The translations under genes were made by a program, and so were the position numbers. DNA of 64,000 bases. Source: Gamarada debralockiae (taxonomy: Eukaryota; Ascomycota; Leotiomycetes; Helotiales; Hyphodiscaceae). Under the pieces are notes generated by a model that saw only the letters and a program-made list of their open reading frames with translations, searched no databases and was not told the DNA's origin. How positions within the stretch are numbered: position 1 is the stretch's first letter; each line of letters begins with the position of its first letter. Below are positions 12,031-23,615 of this stretch, one piece after another. The stretch lies in NCBI GenBank assembly GCA_002803225.1, contig NXFV01000145.1, positions 1-64,000 of the forward strand. Reading direction: 5' to 3'.

Positions 12031-14376
12031 TTTCACCCCTTATTTAACCATCTCACTCAGACTCCAGAATCCTTCCCAAAAATGAAACAAAGCCAAAAGT
12101 GTGGAGAGAACCGATATAGAGGCCTCATTCTTCAAGTGAATGAAAAATGCAGAACGGACATCGTTTTTGGAATTTTGATTTGGATACGGAAGCTGAGGAC
12201 ATGTAGGGGCCGGAGCGCTCGAGGAATCGAGACGACTTCCATTGATAACACGACTGCGAGAAGAAGGACGATAACAAGAAGTGTAACGACCGCAAAGTCC
12301 ATGTCGGCGTGTATTTTGGAGAGTTTGAGGATTGCGCGCGTGATGGTTTCGGAAAATTGAGGTGTGCGGGAGACAGAGGCTGTGACCTAGAGGAAGTCCT
12401 CCTTCTGGTTGCTGCTCAATCGCCACCATACCTTCCTGCCAGTTGTTTACTTCGTCTAGTTGTGTTTAAGTCGTGAATGTCCAACGTGTTCTCGTTTAAA
12501 AAGGGTGCCATACTTCGGCGGCAGCTACATAGAGCTTCGAGCTGAGAAAAGACTGGTTGTCGAGATATTGGGACGCGAGGGTGGAGGGCCGATTATGTGG
12601 CGTGGAGATCCATTTTGCGGTTGCTAAATAGACTTATTGCATTTGCGTCAATTACATGCAGCAGGTAGCTCACACTGGAGAAGCATCCTATAAAAGTACC
12701 TGACTCGTTCAAAAATCGATCTGCAGAGAAGGTCGGAACGATGGCGGATATTTCACTCGCTCCGGATCATTGTTTTCGTAGTACAGCCCATATCTCGGTG
12801 ACGCGAGGGAAATTTTGGAAGTTACTTCTAAGTCATACGGGCCCCAGTGCGGGAGTTTGCGAAGAAGTGGTTTCGAAATATCGCCTTCTCATGTATATTC
12901 CGACGTTGAGTATTCTATCGTTGTCACTCCCAATGCCGAGCACAAACGTTGCTCTCTACCCATGAGCCAGATGGCTGGGAATTGGGCAAGAGCCAAGTAA
13001 GGTTGTTTTCTCGAGGAAATGGGTCACTCCAAGCACAACTTTATGTCCCAGAGTGTCCTCCACTCCAGTTGCAGCCCTCTCTTCAGCTCGCTCTCTGCAG
13101 TGTATCCCCTGTACTCAGTTCTCCCAAGATACTCATGTGCAAGTTCCTATTCATCTACACCAGTCACCAGCAACCATGTAGGCAGTGTCCTCACTTCACT
13201 ATATTTTGACAAGCATCCATAGTATTTGTGTTTCTTGTATCAATGAAGCCAGTTGTCGCATTTGAATAATTGAGTACCTTTTGCACCGAACTTCAATTGG
13301 CCGAAAGTATCGGAAGAGGCGGGATACCTTCCACGTCTATTACTCTGTGGAATAGAAGTCTGCAGGTGTGTCAACCTCATCGCCTTTGAGTCGGGTGGTT
13401 TTGGGGACTGGAGATTCTGGTTGGGGATGCTAGTAGGGTACGTCGGGTCCATGAGAACTTCACAGCTCTTTTTAGGTGCGGTGTCGCCCAGAGCTAATTG
13501 GATTATCATTGACAAAATTGGGCAAAGTAACCCTTCAAGGCCCCAGAGATGGGTTTAAAGCTGATAATCAAGCATTGCTGATGTGCGTAGATCCAAAGGT
13601 TCCTCTCGCAGCGAATGGGGATTTCATTCACGGAAATTTTCACGAAGAACGGCGCAAACCTCGAATCTTACTGCCATGCTTAAAATAAACCGTGGCTCTA
13701 TTAGTCAAAACTTATCTATTCTTTGGTTTCTTCTAAAATCATCCTTGTTTTGTTTGTTGTTGTCGAGTCTCTTGTTGTCGCCATTCAGCATCAGATATAT
13801 CTTGCCCTCTTAGGTGTAAATACAGGCTTTGTTAAGCTTTTACCGCCTTTGCCCTTGGGTATGGCCGGCCTAGTTGAGATTTTGCTCTGACTCCACGTCT
13901 TCAATACCATGCCAACCTGCCAAGGTGCCAAACGCGTCTGATGGTCTCACGTTGCCAATTTCTGAACCTTCGTTAATACAAAGGAATCGCATACAGTCAC
14001 CCAGAACCGAATCTAGCTTCAGCCACGTCAGAACGGGCCCAAACCGCTATCTCGAATTAGACTGTTTACTTTTATTTAACTGTTCCAGACAGTATTTGGA
14101 TTATCTCTCATGCCTAGTTTAGCCTAAGGCTGCGAATGCGTTCATTGCGCTGCAACATGCCTGACCCTCCCTATGATAACACATCAAAAGCATACTTCTT
14201 CATAATCTCTTGGAACCCACATTCGATCTTGACGAAATCAAGTGTTCGGAGACATGGAGATGCAGCTAGATATGTCGACGCCTAAGTTGGCTTTGGTGGC
14301 ATCCGCCCTTGCGCAAAATGTCAGCACGGTGGTGATTTGAACCTACTTTGGCGATGGACAGACCCTTTTACCGCCA
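12031..14376. other. Gene-poor interval
   Basis: Several short frames on both strands (for example 12741-12965, 13240-13515, 13476-13688) show no family motif and overlap each other. I see no complete gene. A possible 56-residue membrane peptide is listed separately. Confidence 0.35.
12132..12302 (-). CDS. Possible 56-residue single-pass membrane peptide
   Basis: The frame starts MDFAVVTLLVIVLLLAVVLS, a strong hydrophobic segment right after the start, followed by a basic and mixed tail. It could be a small membrane protein or the signal anchor of a lost gene. It overlaps other frames, has no recognised relatives, and may be chance. Confidence 0.2.
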   Translation of the reverse strand: MDFAVVTLLVIVLLLAVVLSMEVVSIPRALRPLHVLSFRIQIKIPKTMSVLHFSFT

Positions 14377-16446
14377 TCAACGTTCAATTTGTCCCATAGC
14401 ACTTATCGGAGATTTGACATTGGGTCTTGGGTAAACTGTTAGGAAGATATTTGTATAGATGGAGTCAGAAGTAGACTTGCCTTGGTCAAAATTTGCAGGA
14501 GACGATATACCAAACATTGGATGATTCTTTCCCATCTGTTGTAGGACTTGGACGAAGAACTTAATCTGCACTTGCGTTATCTGCTGAGCCAGAGCGTACA
14601 AACCAGCAGTTTTTTCAGCATGCGACAAAAGTCGAAACCATTGTTCGATGGCGCTCAACTCATCCGTAAAATCCCGATCCACGGTGGCAGCTGCCATTTC
14701 TTCCAAGGTGGTCTCGGCCTGCTCGATGTCTGCAATCCATTGCTGAGCAATCTTATCCGACCCATAGTACAGGGTTGGAGAGTCTCGAGACCAGAGAACG
14801 TCAATCGTCTGAGGCCTAAGAGATACGAAGGAACGCTCAATATAGGCCATCTGGTAAGTTTGAGGTCTTCCATGAACGTAAGCTGGGGGCGTGTATTGCG
14901 GTTTTCGCAAAGTTCTTGCCGGCTCCAGTTCTCTAGCCCGATGATATTTGTCGCGGAAACGCTGGGGCGTAGGTGGAAGCTCGGTAATGTAAATACTTAG
15001 GTTCTTGTAGGTCCTCCTATCCTGGAGACTGGTATTGGGATGGGAAGAGCTTCTTGACTGCTCGCTGAGGCCGAGATCTGAGCTGAGGTCACTTGTACTC
15101 GGTGGTTTCAAGGGCTTTGGTAGGGCAGATTTGGAGATACGAAACCAGCTGTGACATTCAGTACTAGATTACGGTTAGTGTGAAAATCAAAGATGGATCT
15201 CTGGGGTTACTTACCAGACCCTGCCCTTAACGGAGATCCCCTGTCTCTTGAAAGACTGAGATTTGCACCCCAGCCGAGGACAGTGTTCAGACCCAGCATA
15301 CTGGCCTAATACAAATGCCATTATGATGGCCATACCAGGAATGGGACAGAAGTTTTGTTCCTTTATGATGGCGATGTCTGCGAACGTTCCGTCGTATAAT
15401 TCGTATTCTCCAGATCGAACTTTTTGGTGACCGGGCCCGCGTTTGAACTGTGCCTGAATCACAGCTTCAATTTTCTAGCCATTTGAAAGGTTGTTAGTAT
15501 AGCTCTAATGTAACCTTGAACTTCAAAGGCTATCAACTCACATCCCAGTCGTATTCGGATGGTACAGGTATGACCCGCCCAAGAGCGTCCTCAAACCTTA
15601 CTGGGGCTTGTGCCCAAGTGTGGCGAAGATCCGGGTTAGGAAGATTGCGTGACAAAATCGAAAACTTTTCAATCATCTCGCTTTGCGTCTTCCTGCTATA
15701 ATCAGAACGACTAGCTATTGCTCCGGCTGGATAGTTTTGACGTACCATACTTTGGTCGCAACAGTCAGGAGAGAATCTAGCCTTGGAATCGTATCTCTGT
15801 ACTATGTCAACTTCTATTCAGTGGTGTTGAAAATCAAACGTACCCTTGGGAAATCAAGTTTATCTTCTCGCATATAGTTTGCGCTTCGGTGTGCAAATTA
15901 TCTTGAAGAGTGGTCGAGTTTTGAGTGGCGTTTACGAGAGACCTCGATGTGACTTTCCTGGTTTCTATTAGATTGATGATAAAATAAAATAAAAATCCTC
16001 GAACTATTAGACACTTACAGAAGAGCAGTATTTAGTCGTAGAGTCAAAGACCCAACGTGAGCCACCAAATAGCTCCTTAATTCAGGAATATCTTTCTTGA
16101 CCAATAATTCCCACCTCACCATCTTCGGCACTGCTTTCCCCTTTCCCATGCGGCTCTCTGCTCCAATTGCAAGAGTGGTGTCAAAGGGTTTGATTTTCTC
16201 ATAAAACCGTTTCAAAGTGTCTTCACATAAGCAAGCCACAAACTTGAGCGCCACAACCTCCGGAATTTGTCCGGGTTCGCTGGTGAGAACAGAAATCTCA
16301 TGAAGAGCTCTCGATAGGGATAAAAGCTCCGTCTCAAGCTCTTGAAAGTGTTCTCGAGCACCACCGACATTGCCCATACTTTTAATAATCCTGTTGACAA
16401 GGTTGATCGCGGCGACAATGTCACCAGCACTCCAGCCGAACGACAT
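14377..16446 (-). CDS. Fungal STAND-like N-terminal plus ubiquitin-like (ULD) domain protein
   Basis: About seven exons join in frame. The start chosen is [20 protein letters not shown] at 16446, the usual opening of this fungal N-terminal helical domain that also heads many NLR-like proteins; an earlier ATG at 16470 is less likely. This domain runs to [20 protein letters not shown]. After an exon ending [16 protein letters not shown] and another with [16 protein letters not shown] comes the ubiquitin-like fold, opened by [20 protein letters not shown] and continuing [21 protein letters not shown] long C-terminal part (14377-15111) is polar, with a helical segment around [20 protein letters not shown]. 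The family occurs in large numbers in Pezizomycotina with no proven biochemical role. The last splice is open: a GC-AG intron near 14433-14480 is possible. Confidence 0.78.
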
Positions 16447-16870
16447 CAGAAGACGAGTGCCTGCACCCAACCCAGTTGATTCAATTTCTCAGGCGGAAAA
16501 GGTAGAGTTAACGAAACTGAGGGCGAAAATGAGCTTCCTGCATTGTATTTTGGGTTAAATAGGAGAAGTAGTTAAAAACGTCGTTCCGAGGACGAGGCTG
16601 CCTAGCCGCGGACCTTGCAACCCCTATTCATGTCAAGTATCCCACTAGGCTGACTTATCTTTCAGCCTCATAAATTCCATAATTGACTGGCCATACTTAG
16701 CGCTGAGACATTTTAAATTTAGAAAAGCGGCAAGACACAATTATCTTTGGGAACGTTACCTTCTCGGCGGGTCAGCCTTGCTGACCTTGCTTCGGTTGGT
16801 TGGCAAGGACTTTTTTCGCTAACAATAGACATATCCTCTACAGTAGAAACAAAAATGAGGCCTACTATGC
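16447..16870. other. Promoter of the ULD gene and cupin 3' flank
   Basis: Non-coding as far as can be seen. It holds the upstream region of the gene starting at 16446 and the 3' flank of the cupin gene ending at 16871, both on the minus strand. Confidence 0.4.
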
Positions 16871-17443
16871 CTAATCGTCCTCCTCTTTAGGATCAAAAAT
16901 TTCACCAGCCTCTGTCTTCTCCAAGTGCTTCCCATCTTCAGTCACAATTTCTAAACTCGGTACCACGACAGCAAAAAGCCTGGTGACTTCTTTCCCACGA
17001 TTCACCCATTCATGATTCGTGCCCCTGACGACCACAACATCATGCTCCTTCAGTACCTTCTCCACTCCTCCATCAGTGATTAAGCTCACTGTCCCCTTGA
17101 GAACAACAACATAATCCAAGCTCAGTGTGCGGTGGAACCACCCGTTTTCGGCAGGGGGAAGGTCCAGAATGCGACAGGAAGGTCCTTTGGTGTCAGCAAG
17201 GGGCACAAGTGTTTTATGTGGCTCGGACAAGGGAAGTTGATTATCGACGGGATGAGAACGGGAACGATGAATTTGGATGACACCGAAGCCTGAGCTTGCA
17301 CTGGGTGCAGAGAAGATTGGCGCAGTAGTCGGATCGACAGGAGTGAGAACGTCGTCCGACGCAAAGATGGCTGTTCCCTTAGGATCGTGACCTGTGATGA
17401 TTCGACGAATAGGTGCAGTAAAGTCCAGTTCCGATGAAGACAT
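16871..17443 (-). CDS. Cupin-domain protein
   Basis: One exon of 190 residues from MSSSELDFTAPIRRIITGHD; an upstream in-frame ATG at 17515 would add 24 residues but fits the family less well. The central block from WFHRTLSLDYVVVLKGTVSL to HDVVVVRGTNHEWVNRG has the two-motif pattern of a RmlC-like (cupin_2) beta barrel: H...D.......G....DGG and then a second H before a GKE turn. The first motif has a single His and Asp where strong metal binders often have HxH, so metal binding is uncertain. Fungal relatives are often annotated as cupins of unknown function, some in metabolite clusters. No partner genes are next to it. Confidence 0.82.
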   Translation of the reverse strand: MSSSELDFTAPIRRIITGHDPKGTAIFASDDVLTPVDPTTAPIFSAPSASSGFGVIQIHRSRSHPVDNQLPLSEPHKTLVPLADTKGPSCRILDLPPAENGWFHRTLSLDYVVVLKGTVSLITDGGVEKVLKEHDVVVVRGTNHEWVNRGKEVTRLFAVVVPSLEIVTEDGKHLEKTEAGEIFDPKEEDD

Positions 17444-17898
17444 ATTGATTGTTGATTTGTCACTGAGTGAATTTGAGATTCGCTGAGCCGTAAATAGATC
17501 AAAATTCAAGTACAAAATGCGGGTTGTGTATAGAAGACTTCAAGATTCGTGATTATTTATTAATAACAATGGGAAGAGACTTCATTGTAAGGTAGGTGAT
17601 CTTAAGGTACTTATAATTATGGTCGTAAAATGGAACGAGTACTTGATGTTTGATTTCGGTCAGCTGCATATTTTCATTTCCTACATGCGGTAACTCCGAC
17701 GATTAGAGCTTACCAATGTCGGACCTCCACAAGGAAAGATTCAGAACGAACTACAAGGGCTTCGGCATAATGCAAAACCAATTGAGATGAAAGACCTTGG
17801 TACCAAGAGGTATTGGGACACGTCCAAAAAAAAAAATAAAAACAAGAAAATTACTCTGTAATCGTGGCTCGGAGTAACTTCCGGGCAAATCTTTTTTT
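17444..17898. other. Cupin promoter and AT-rich flank
   Basis: It contains the presumed cupin promoter on the minus strand and AT-rich DNA running into the MITE at 17901. An A-rich run lies at about 17826-17850. Confidence 0.4.
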
Positions 17899-18221
17899 TA
17901 CAGTGGTATGTAAGATAAGCGTCGTTTGAAAATCGAGTTTTTCACTCATTGTGAAAAGATGTTCGAAAATCAAAAAAATCGACCATTTTAAATAACCTTT
18001 TTTTTTAAAAAAAAAAAAATTAAAAAATAAAAAAAACCCCTAATAGTACAAATTATTGAGATTATATAAAAGAAGAACTATTTTATTAATTTAAAAGTTT
18101 TTAAATTACGTTACAATATATAATATTAGAAAATATTGATTTTGACGATTTTTCGAGTGTGAATCAAAAAGAGTCGAAACGGACGATTTTCAAAACGACG
18201 CTGATCTTACATACCACTCTA
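17899..18221. mobile_element. MITE with 35 bp inverted ends and TA target duplication
   Basis: The element is 17901-18219 (319 bp). The left end CAGTGGTATGTAAGATAAGC continues GTCGTTT-GAAAATCG. The right end read on the other strand is GAGTGGTATGTAAGATCAGC then GTCGTTTTGAAAATCG. Only about three mismatches or gaps occur in 35 bases. Both ends are flanked by TA (17899-17900 and 18220-18221), the target duplication of Tc1/mariner-type transposons. The interior is extremely AT-rich with poly-A/T runs and no frame. It is therefore a non-autonomous miniature element moved by a transposase encoded elsewhere. Confidence 0.8.
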
Positions 18222-18329
18222 AAGAAAAAAAAAAAAAAATTTGGGGATCTGATCGACAGATCATGTTTCTCACACAAGGTCTCCTCGTAAATCCATGTCA
18301 ATGAAATCGCCAGGTCCAACTCTTTGCAA

Positions 18330-18510
18330 CATGTGACAATTAGTCCTGCGGATATACGATCTCTTGTCCACTTTGAGTAACAATTATGCAATAAGGTTGG
18401 CCCCACATTTCTCGGACTTTCGTTGTTGCTTGCATGGTTAAAGTGCGGCCAGTCGCCCGGCCCAACATCACCACCGCCCCACCAATGGCTGGATATGATT
18501 GATCTAGAAT
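18330..18510 (-). other. Coding-like exon of unknown family
   Basis: After an apparent acceptor (CTATAACAG) at about 18512 an open stretch of about 55 codons reads with good protein character (for example PAIGGAVVMLGRATGRTLTM) and ends in a stop after IVYPQD. It lies between the MITE and the ankyrin relic on the same strand and may be the last exon of the same former gene. No family is recognised. Confidence 0.3.
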
Positions 18511-18719
18511 CTGTTATAGGTTAGAAGCTTGTTCTCATTACGGACTCTCGTTTGCTGTTTTGTATCATGCGAAATACCGTTGGTTGAGGATAAGTCAACA
18601 AAAAGGTCCTAGGACAATGGATTACTTTCAATCAAAAACAGGTCTTTAGACTCGTTAGTCTAACCTTGAAGCCTTGTAGTCCAGAGAATCCGACCCCTCA
18701 TCGAATTCTGAACTTTTAG

Positions 18720-19300
18720 CTAGGAGCCCTGATTAGCGATCTTTGAGGAGTCTTGTATCCCCCTTAGTTCAAGCATAAGCTTCTCAAACAGGGTGTCGTT
18801 GCCACTTTTTGCTGAATACTGTAAATGCATACAACTCTGGCGAGTGACAGCCACTGTATCCTTCCAATGTCCCGACAAAACTTCCACAACACCTGTATGG
18901 TTCTCCCAGCAACTTTGTTCAAAGTGGTTTCACCGACCCGATCTACGGCCGACAAGCTCTCGAACAGCGTCCCCATGGCCATTCTGAGCAGCGTGACGCA
19001 ATGCAGTTCGTCCATTTTCATCAGTGAACTCAATATCCACGCCCTATTCCAGCAACAACCGACTAATCGCACCATGCCCCTTCGCAGCCGCTCCCTGAAA
19101 CACTGTATGTTGTATACCGTCCATCATGGCTAGTGCTTTAATGTCGGACTTGTTCTGAAGCAGTAGCTTCGCTACCTCCACAAGTCCATCCCACGCAACG
19201 TGGTGCAGCGCTGTTGATCCATCACTTCCAGTTTCCAAGACATCTGTACTAGCTTTTAATAGAAGACCAATGTATGGAAATATCGCAGTCCAGCGGTTTG
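18720..19300 (-). pseudogene. Broken ankyrin-repeat gene
   Basis: Three to four ankyrin repeats are readable: TGSDGSTALHHVAWDGLVEV, then a repeat ending AAAKGHGAISRLLLE, then after a stop codon ENGRTALRHAAQNGHGDAV, then another stop after a GRRSG stretch and a degraded repeat near the end. The TAG between the second and third repeats stands where a CAG or GAG would restore the frame. No start, N-terminal domain or clear C-terminus is present. Ankyrin arrays like this are common as the C-terminal part of fungal NLR-like proteins. I regard it as a relic. Confidence 0.7.
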
Positions 19301-20445
19301 AGAGAAGCCCTAAATTAGAGCGTGGGGTTTGACTTCAATTTCAAGAAATGAGAACAAAGAACGTCGAGTTGAGAATGCGCTCTTAGTGATGATATCTTTA
19401 TAGTAGTATAGCTGAATTTGAAGTGCTTCTGGTTCAAACTCCTTTCAAGCTCTCACGTGGGCCATCTGCAAGAGTATATGAGTGGCTACTATCACAAACA
19501 AGTGAGGCAAGAAACTTTACTTGCAAGCTGAAGGATGCTAAGCGTTGGAAGCAGCCTTGGCAAGGGATGTGCTACAAAACCTTTGCGATAAGGCGCTCGC
19601 TTGGCTGGAGATGCATAACAGGCTTGGTTTGAGAGAGATCTGATTATGAGTATATAGTTGTGGGGTCCAAAGATGAAGATACAGATACAGATGATAAGCA
19701 CAAGAACGATTATATCTCCGCTTTGGAAGATGAGAAGCAGGTTGCATGCAGAATCTCAGACTCGGAGGAAATGGCCGATCTCGAAGAGCTACTTGCCGAT
19801 GCCTTTTAGTAGACCTAACAGAATCGGCGCGGGCTTACATCTTATTCTTTCAACTTATGAAACTGAACACCACCACGTCACCACGTCACCATCGAACCAA
19901 TACTATCAGTCAAAGAGGCTTTTGTCATCGTTGACTTCCCCGTTGTCGAGAGAGCTTTCGTCGTCCCTAATCAGGTACAGCCCCGCACAACGTCACCGAA
20001 TCTCACTAACATCTCGTTTCCCAACTCGAGTGATAGACGCTAATTCCCATGCTGTCTTTAATTTGGAAAGCTCCCTTCCACAGAGTCGAGTTGTCGATTT
20101 GAGTTGCTACAGATGCGAGGAATTGTGAGCCACCTCGATTCTTATAGGCCGAGCGGACAGCCATTTTAAGCAAACTGAGAGCGAGATCCACTGAGAATAT
20201 GAAGCCAAGATCTGGCTGGCCAACGCAAATAATCAACTATCTTGTAGTGGACTCGTTGAATCTGAGCGTGCCCATTGAAAATGACATCAAACTTGCGAAG
20301 AAGTCTGTGGAATCACTCGATTTGAAAGACTTCCGAATTCAATATGTGCTTAATATTCTATTTAAGTATATTCTGTTTTATCCGCTGATAAAAATTCCGC
20401 GTCCGAGAGAGCATCAGATATACAAGCCAACTTCTCTAAGAGTTC
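19301..20445. other. Interval with an acidic coding-like scrap
   Basis: The plus strand at about 19645-19808 encodes an acidic stretch (SKDEDTDTDDKHKNDYISAL then SDSEEMADLEELLADAF) before several stops. No complete gene is seen in the rest. Confidence 0.3.
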
Positions 20446-21560
20446 CTAATACTTGACCCAAATCTTCCGCTCACCACCCAATCCCCTCGCTACCGCAAAA
20501 GCCAGCAGCGCACCAACGTAACACGCCCCCGTCCACACGATCAAACCACAATAACTTCTACCACACGCATCCAAAATCGCCCCCGCAATCGAGATTGCCG
20601 TCAGACAGCTCAGACTAACAATCGTATAGCAAGTAGCATAATACCTCCCATAATCCTTCGTCTCACAAAGCTGCCCAATGCACACTGGCGTCAAACTAAT
20701 ATTACTGCCTGCCACAAAGCCGAAGAGTAGTACGAATACGACGAGTCCGGCGGTGTGGCCTCTGAATGGAAGCCAAACTGCGAAGACAGATAAAATTGTC
20801 AAGACGGTCATGACCAGGCAGGTGTTGTAGCGACCTATGACATCGGAGTAGAAGCCTGGCAGCCAGCGACTAAAGACTGAACCTACGTTGAGGATAGGGA
20901 GGATTTGGTAGGTGAAGGCAGTTGAATATTTCTCGAGAGCGTAGGACGTGATGTAAGTCAACGGGATGAAGAGCGCCCATTCGAGGAGGAAAACGCCCAT
21001 GACCGTCCAAGCGAAAGCTGGCTGAGCCAGAATGCGAAAATCAGGATGTGGTGAGCGACGAGTTTGGGATTTCGGGAGACGAGATTTGATTAGTAGGTTG
21101 GTGATGATGCAGAGAAACAGAATAATGAAGCCCATGATACGAGTTGCTCAGGCGAAGCAGGTCTTCGTGGTGAGTGATTGAAGGAGGAGTGGGAAGACGA
21201 TGCCGCCAATGATGCCCAATACCACGATGAAATGCCAATATTTTGTGCAACCACCCAAGAGGAACATCATGAGGATGACACATATGCTGCCTGGTAAGAT
21301 GAGCCATCGAGGGCCGTACACGTCGAATAAAGGACCTGTGTAGATTCAACAGGCGAACATCAGGAAGGTCCAGATGGAGAAAGATCCAGCCAATTCGGGA
21401 GGCTGAGTATGAAGATAGTTGGTGATCGGAAATGTAGGCTTGGAAGGTGGCAAGTGTGTTTGCTATTCCGAGGGAGCTGAACATTCCGCACCAGCCACCG
21501 AGGATGACGAGCCAGGCTTGAAGACTACCTTCCAGGTAGCTAAACTCATCTTGGGGGATG
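20446..21560 (-). pseudogene. MCT-type (monocarboxylate transporter-like) MFS pseudogene
   Basis: The C-terminal half is open from 21135 to 20446 and has six membrane segments, including FAWTVMGVFLLEWALFIPLT and GSNISLTPVCIGQLCETKDY, a pattern typical of fungal MCT-family transporters. The N-terminal half reads LQAWLVILGGWCGMFSSLGI, also typical. Between them the frame is destroyed: an extra base after GWIF (about 21393), a TGA in place of a Gly-type codon before IYTGPLFD, and a TGA where a Trp should stand just before ATRIMGFIILF. About 40 residues (TM4-5 region) are also missing, since KYWHFIVVLGI runs directly into IGGIVFPLLLQSL. A living copy would import monocarboxylates or similar. Further upstream the N-terminus cannot be fixed. 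Confidence 0.85.
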
Positions 21561-23110
21561 AGTGAGAGGGAGGAGTTACCTTGGTTTTACTTCTGACGAC
21601 GCATGGTTCGTTAAAGTAACATTCTCTGGCACCATCTCCTTCTCTGTATCCTTTTCGGATGCGTTTCCTGCCTCTTTCTTTTTCGACGATAGTTTTGGGC
21701 CTGCAATTACCTCTTTGGACTTTTCCCGAGGTTGCGTCCGTTGTTCCCATCCTTGATGAAATGGTCGATTTTCCAGAGGCTCTGTCATTGACTGCTTCCT
21801 CCATGGCCTTAACATCAGAATCTTGCTCTCCACCCATACCCTTGTTCCCAATTTCGCCAACCCCACGGTCTTGGGTCATCATTCTCCAATGCCGTCTCCT
21901 GTTGATGGATCACGTGTTCTTGAACTTGTCGTTGCTTGACGAATAGAGGAAGCCTTCAGTACATACGATTCAGCATGCTCAATACCCTTCATAAAGCCAT
22001 TCGGTGGTCCTGGTTTTTGAGTGCTACCCAAACACTTGCATGTTTCTCAATCGAGTGCTGCGTCTGGTTTCTCGCGGTCTCCTAGAAAGTTGTTCACACT
22101 CCATGGATTCGCGAGGCTAAGAATGCCAGTATTTATAGAACATAAAGTAATAAGACATAACGTTGCAATTAAACAAAGGAATTACAATACTTATTGCGCC
22201 AGCTACTGTTGTAAATATATCGCGAGGAAAGAGATCGATTCACCGTAGAAGTCCCTCTCCGCTCCAAAACGAGACTAGCGTGCCGAAAGCCGGCCGGTCA
22301 ATTTCCCTTTGGAAAGGAAAGGAACGAACATGGAGATTCTTGAACCATTCTTCTCTTGTCAAACTACAGTAACTAACTGTTACAATTTGGTCAAGCTGGG
22401 CGTCATGTTCTGTCGAATGGCCGACTTGCAAACGCGAGAAGTTTGCCAGGGTGAGATTCCAGGTGCGTCGCCCGAACGAGAAAAGCTTGTTTCCCAGTTC
22501 CCACACAATGCTAAGTCCTGAATGACGAACCTGCCGTTCTTCACATGACTCCTTTTTGTCTCTGACCATGAGATGCTTCATACGACTCCGAGCTTGATAG
22601 TCCAACAAGGAGAGAATGGAAGGAAGCGCAAGCGCAATGAGCCTGGTAAATATCACGTGTCACACTCGTGATCAATATTCCTTGCCCTCTGAAATGCGCC
22701 ACTCGTTCGGTCTCCTGATTTCAAGAAGGCCTTGCAGATCTAGAGAAAGTGGAACGAGCCTCTCAAGCTGCTGGGAAGCTATGGATACCAGTGGCGCAGT
22801 GCCCTGAGGTTGAGGGCTAAAGCATCACTGGGTTGGCCCAATGAAGTCCTGAAGGTAGCTTCCTTTGGGACGCACGGTCCTACTTGCGCAAGCTTTTGCC
22901 TCCCTATCTGATTCCAACTTTTTTACCCCAAAGCGTTCATGGTAGCCGCGTTACGTCACCAAACTTTAGCGAGCCAAGGCACTTTTATCTTGTCTTTGGA
23001 ACTTTCTTCCCTCCTACAAACTTTTTCTCCTTCAACTCTCAAAAACTATTCTCATCCCACCAAAAGCTTCAATAACAGTCGAAAACTTCTCAAAGCTCCA
23101 ATCAACCAAA
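21561..23110. other. Intergenic; promoter of the Pmp3-type gene
   Basis: Short conflicting frames (for example 22240-22656) show no family signature. The last 200 bp before 23111 are CT-rich and end in a stretch rich in TTC and CAA, as expected of a fungal 5' leader. Confidence 0.4.
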
Positions 23111-23615
23111 ATGGGTGTCCCTTCAGCGATTATCCTGGTTCTCATCACCATTTTGTGTGAGCACGCCACCACCACTTCTTTCTCAAAACCCGAGACGAAA
23201 GCCAATTGAAATTATAGTGCCACCTGCGGGTGTCTTCATGATCGCTGGATGCAAAGCTGATTTTTGGATCAATATCTGCCTCACGATTCTCGGGTACGTG
23301 GTCTTGTTTGCTCTTACTCCACCTTCTTTCACATGCGCCTGTCGTTCATCATCTTTCCAAAAGCCAGCGACTTATCCGCAGATTCGAATCGCTCAATCTT
23401 TCAAAGACTTTTAGACCAGTGCTAACAGAATAAATAGTTTCATCCCCGGCCATGTCCATGCCTTCTACCTCGAATACGTCTATTATGAGCGCAAGGAACA
23501 AGCTCGAGAAGGCTGCTTGAACCCCACTAGAGCTCCAGGCGTCTATAGCGATAACATCATTACCGGTGGACAAGGGTACGGAACGATCACTCAACCTGCC
23601 GGTACTGTGCACTAA
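23111..23615 (+). CDS. Pmp3/UPF0057-type proteolipid
   Basis: Three exons (23111-23156, 23218-23293, 23438-23615) give 99 residues. The first 50 or so are the Pmp3 fold: an opening MGVPSAIILVLITIL helix, then LPPAGVFMIAGCKADFWINI and a second helix through ILGFIPGHVHAFYLEY. Pmp3 family members are small plasma-membrane proteolipids that affect membrane potential and salt tolerance in yeast. The roughly 45-residue hydrophilic tail (from YYERKEQAREG) is like the longer Sna2/Sna3-type members, some of which follow the vacuolar sorting route; that assignment is inference. Introns are 61 and 144 bp. The gene looks intact. Confidence 0.92.

Noticed and set aside
14433..14480. GC-AG intron near the end of the ULD protein gene
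   Set aside because: The GCAAGT donor and CTAACAG acceptor fit, but the frame is open without splicing and nothing in the sequence decides between them.
21463..21882. Lys/Arg/Ser-rich minus-strand frame upstream of the MFS relic as a separate gene
   Set aside because: It overlaps the N-terminal transporter sequence in another frame and has no domain; at most it contains the lost cytosolic start of the transporter.
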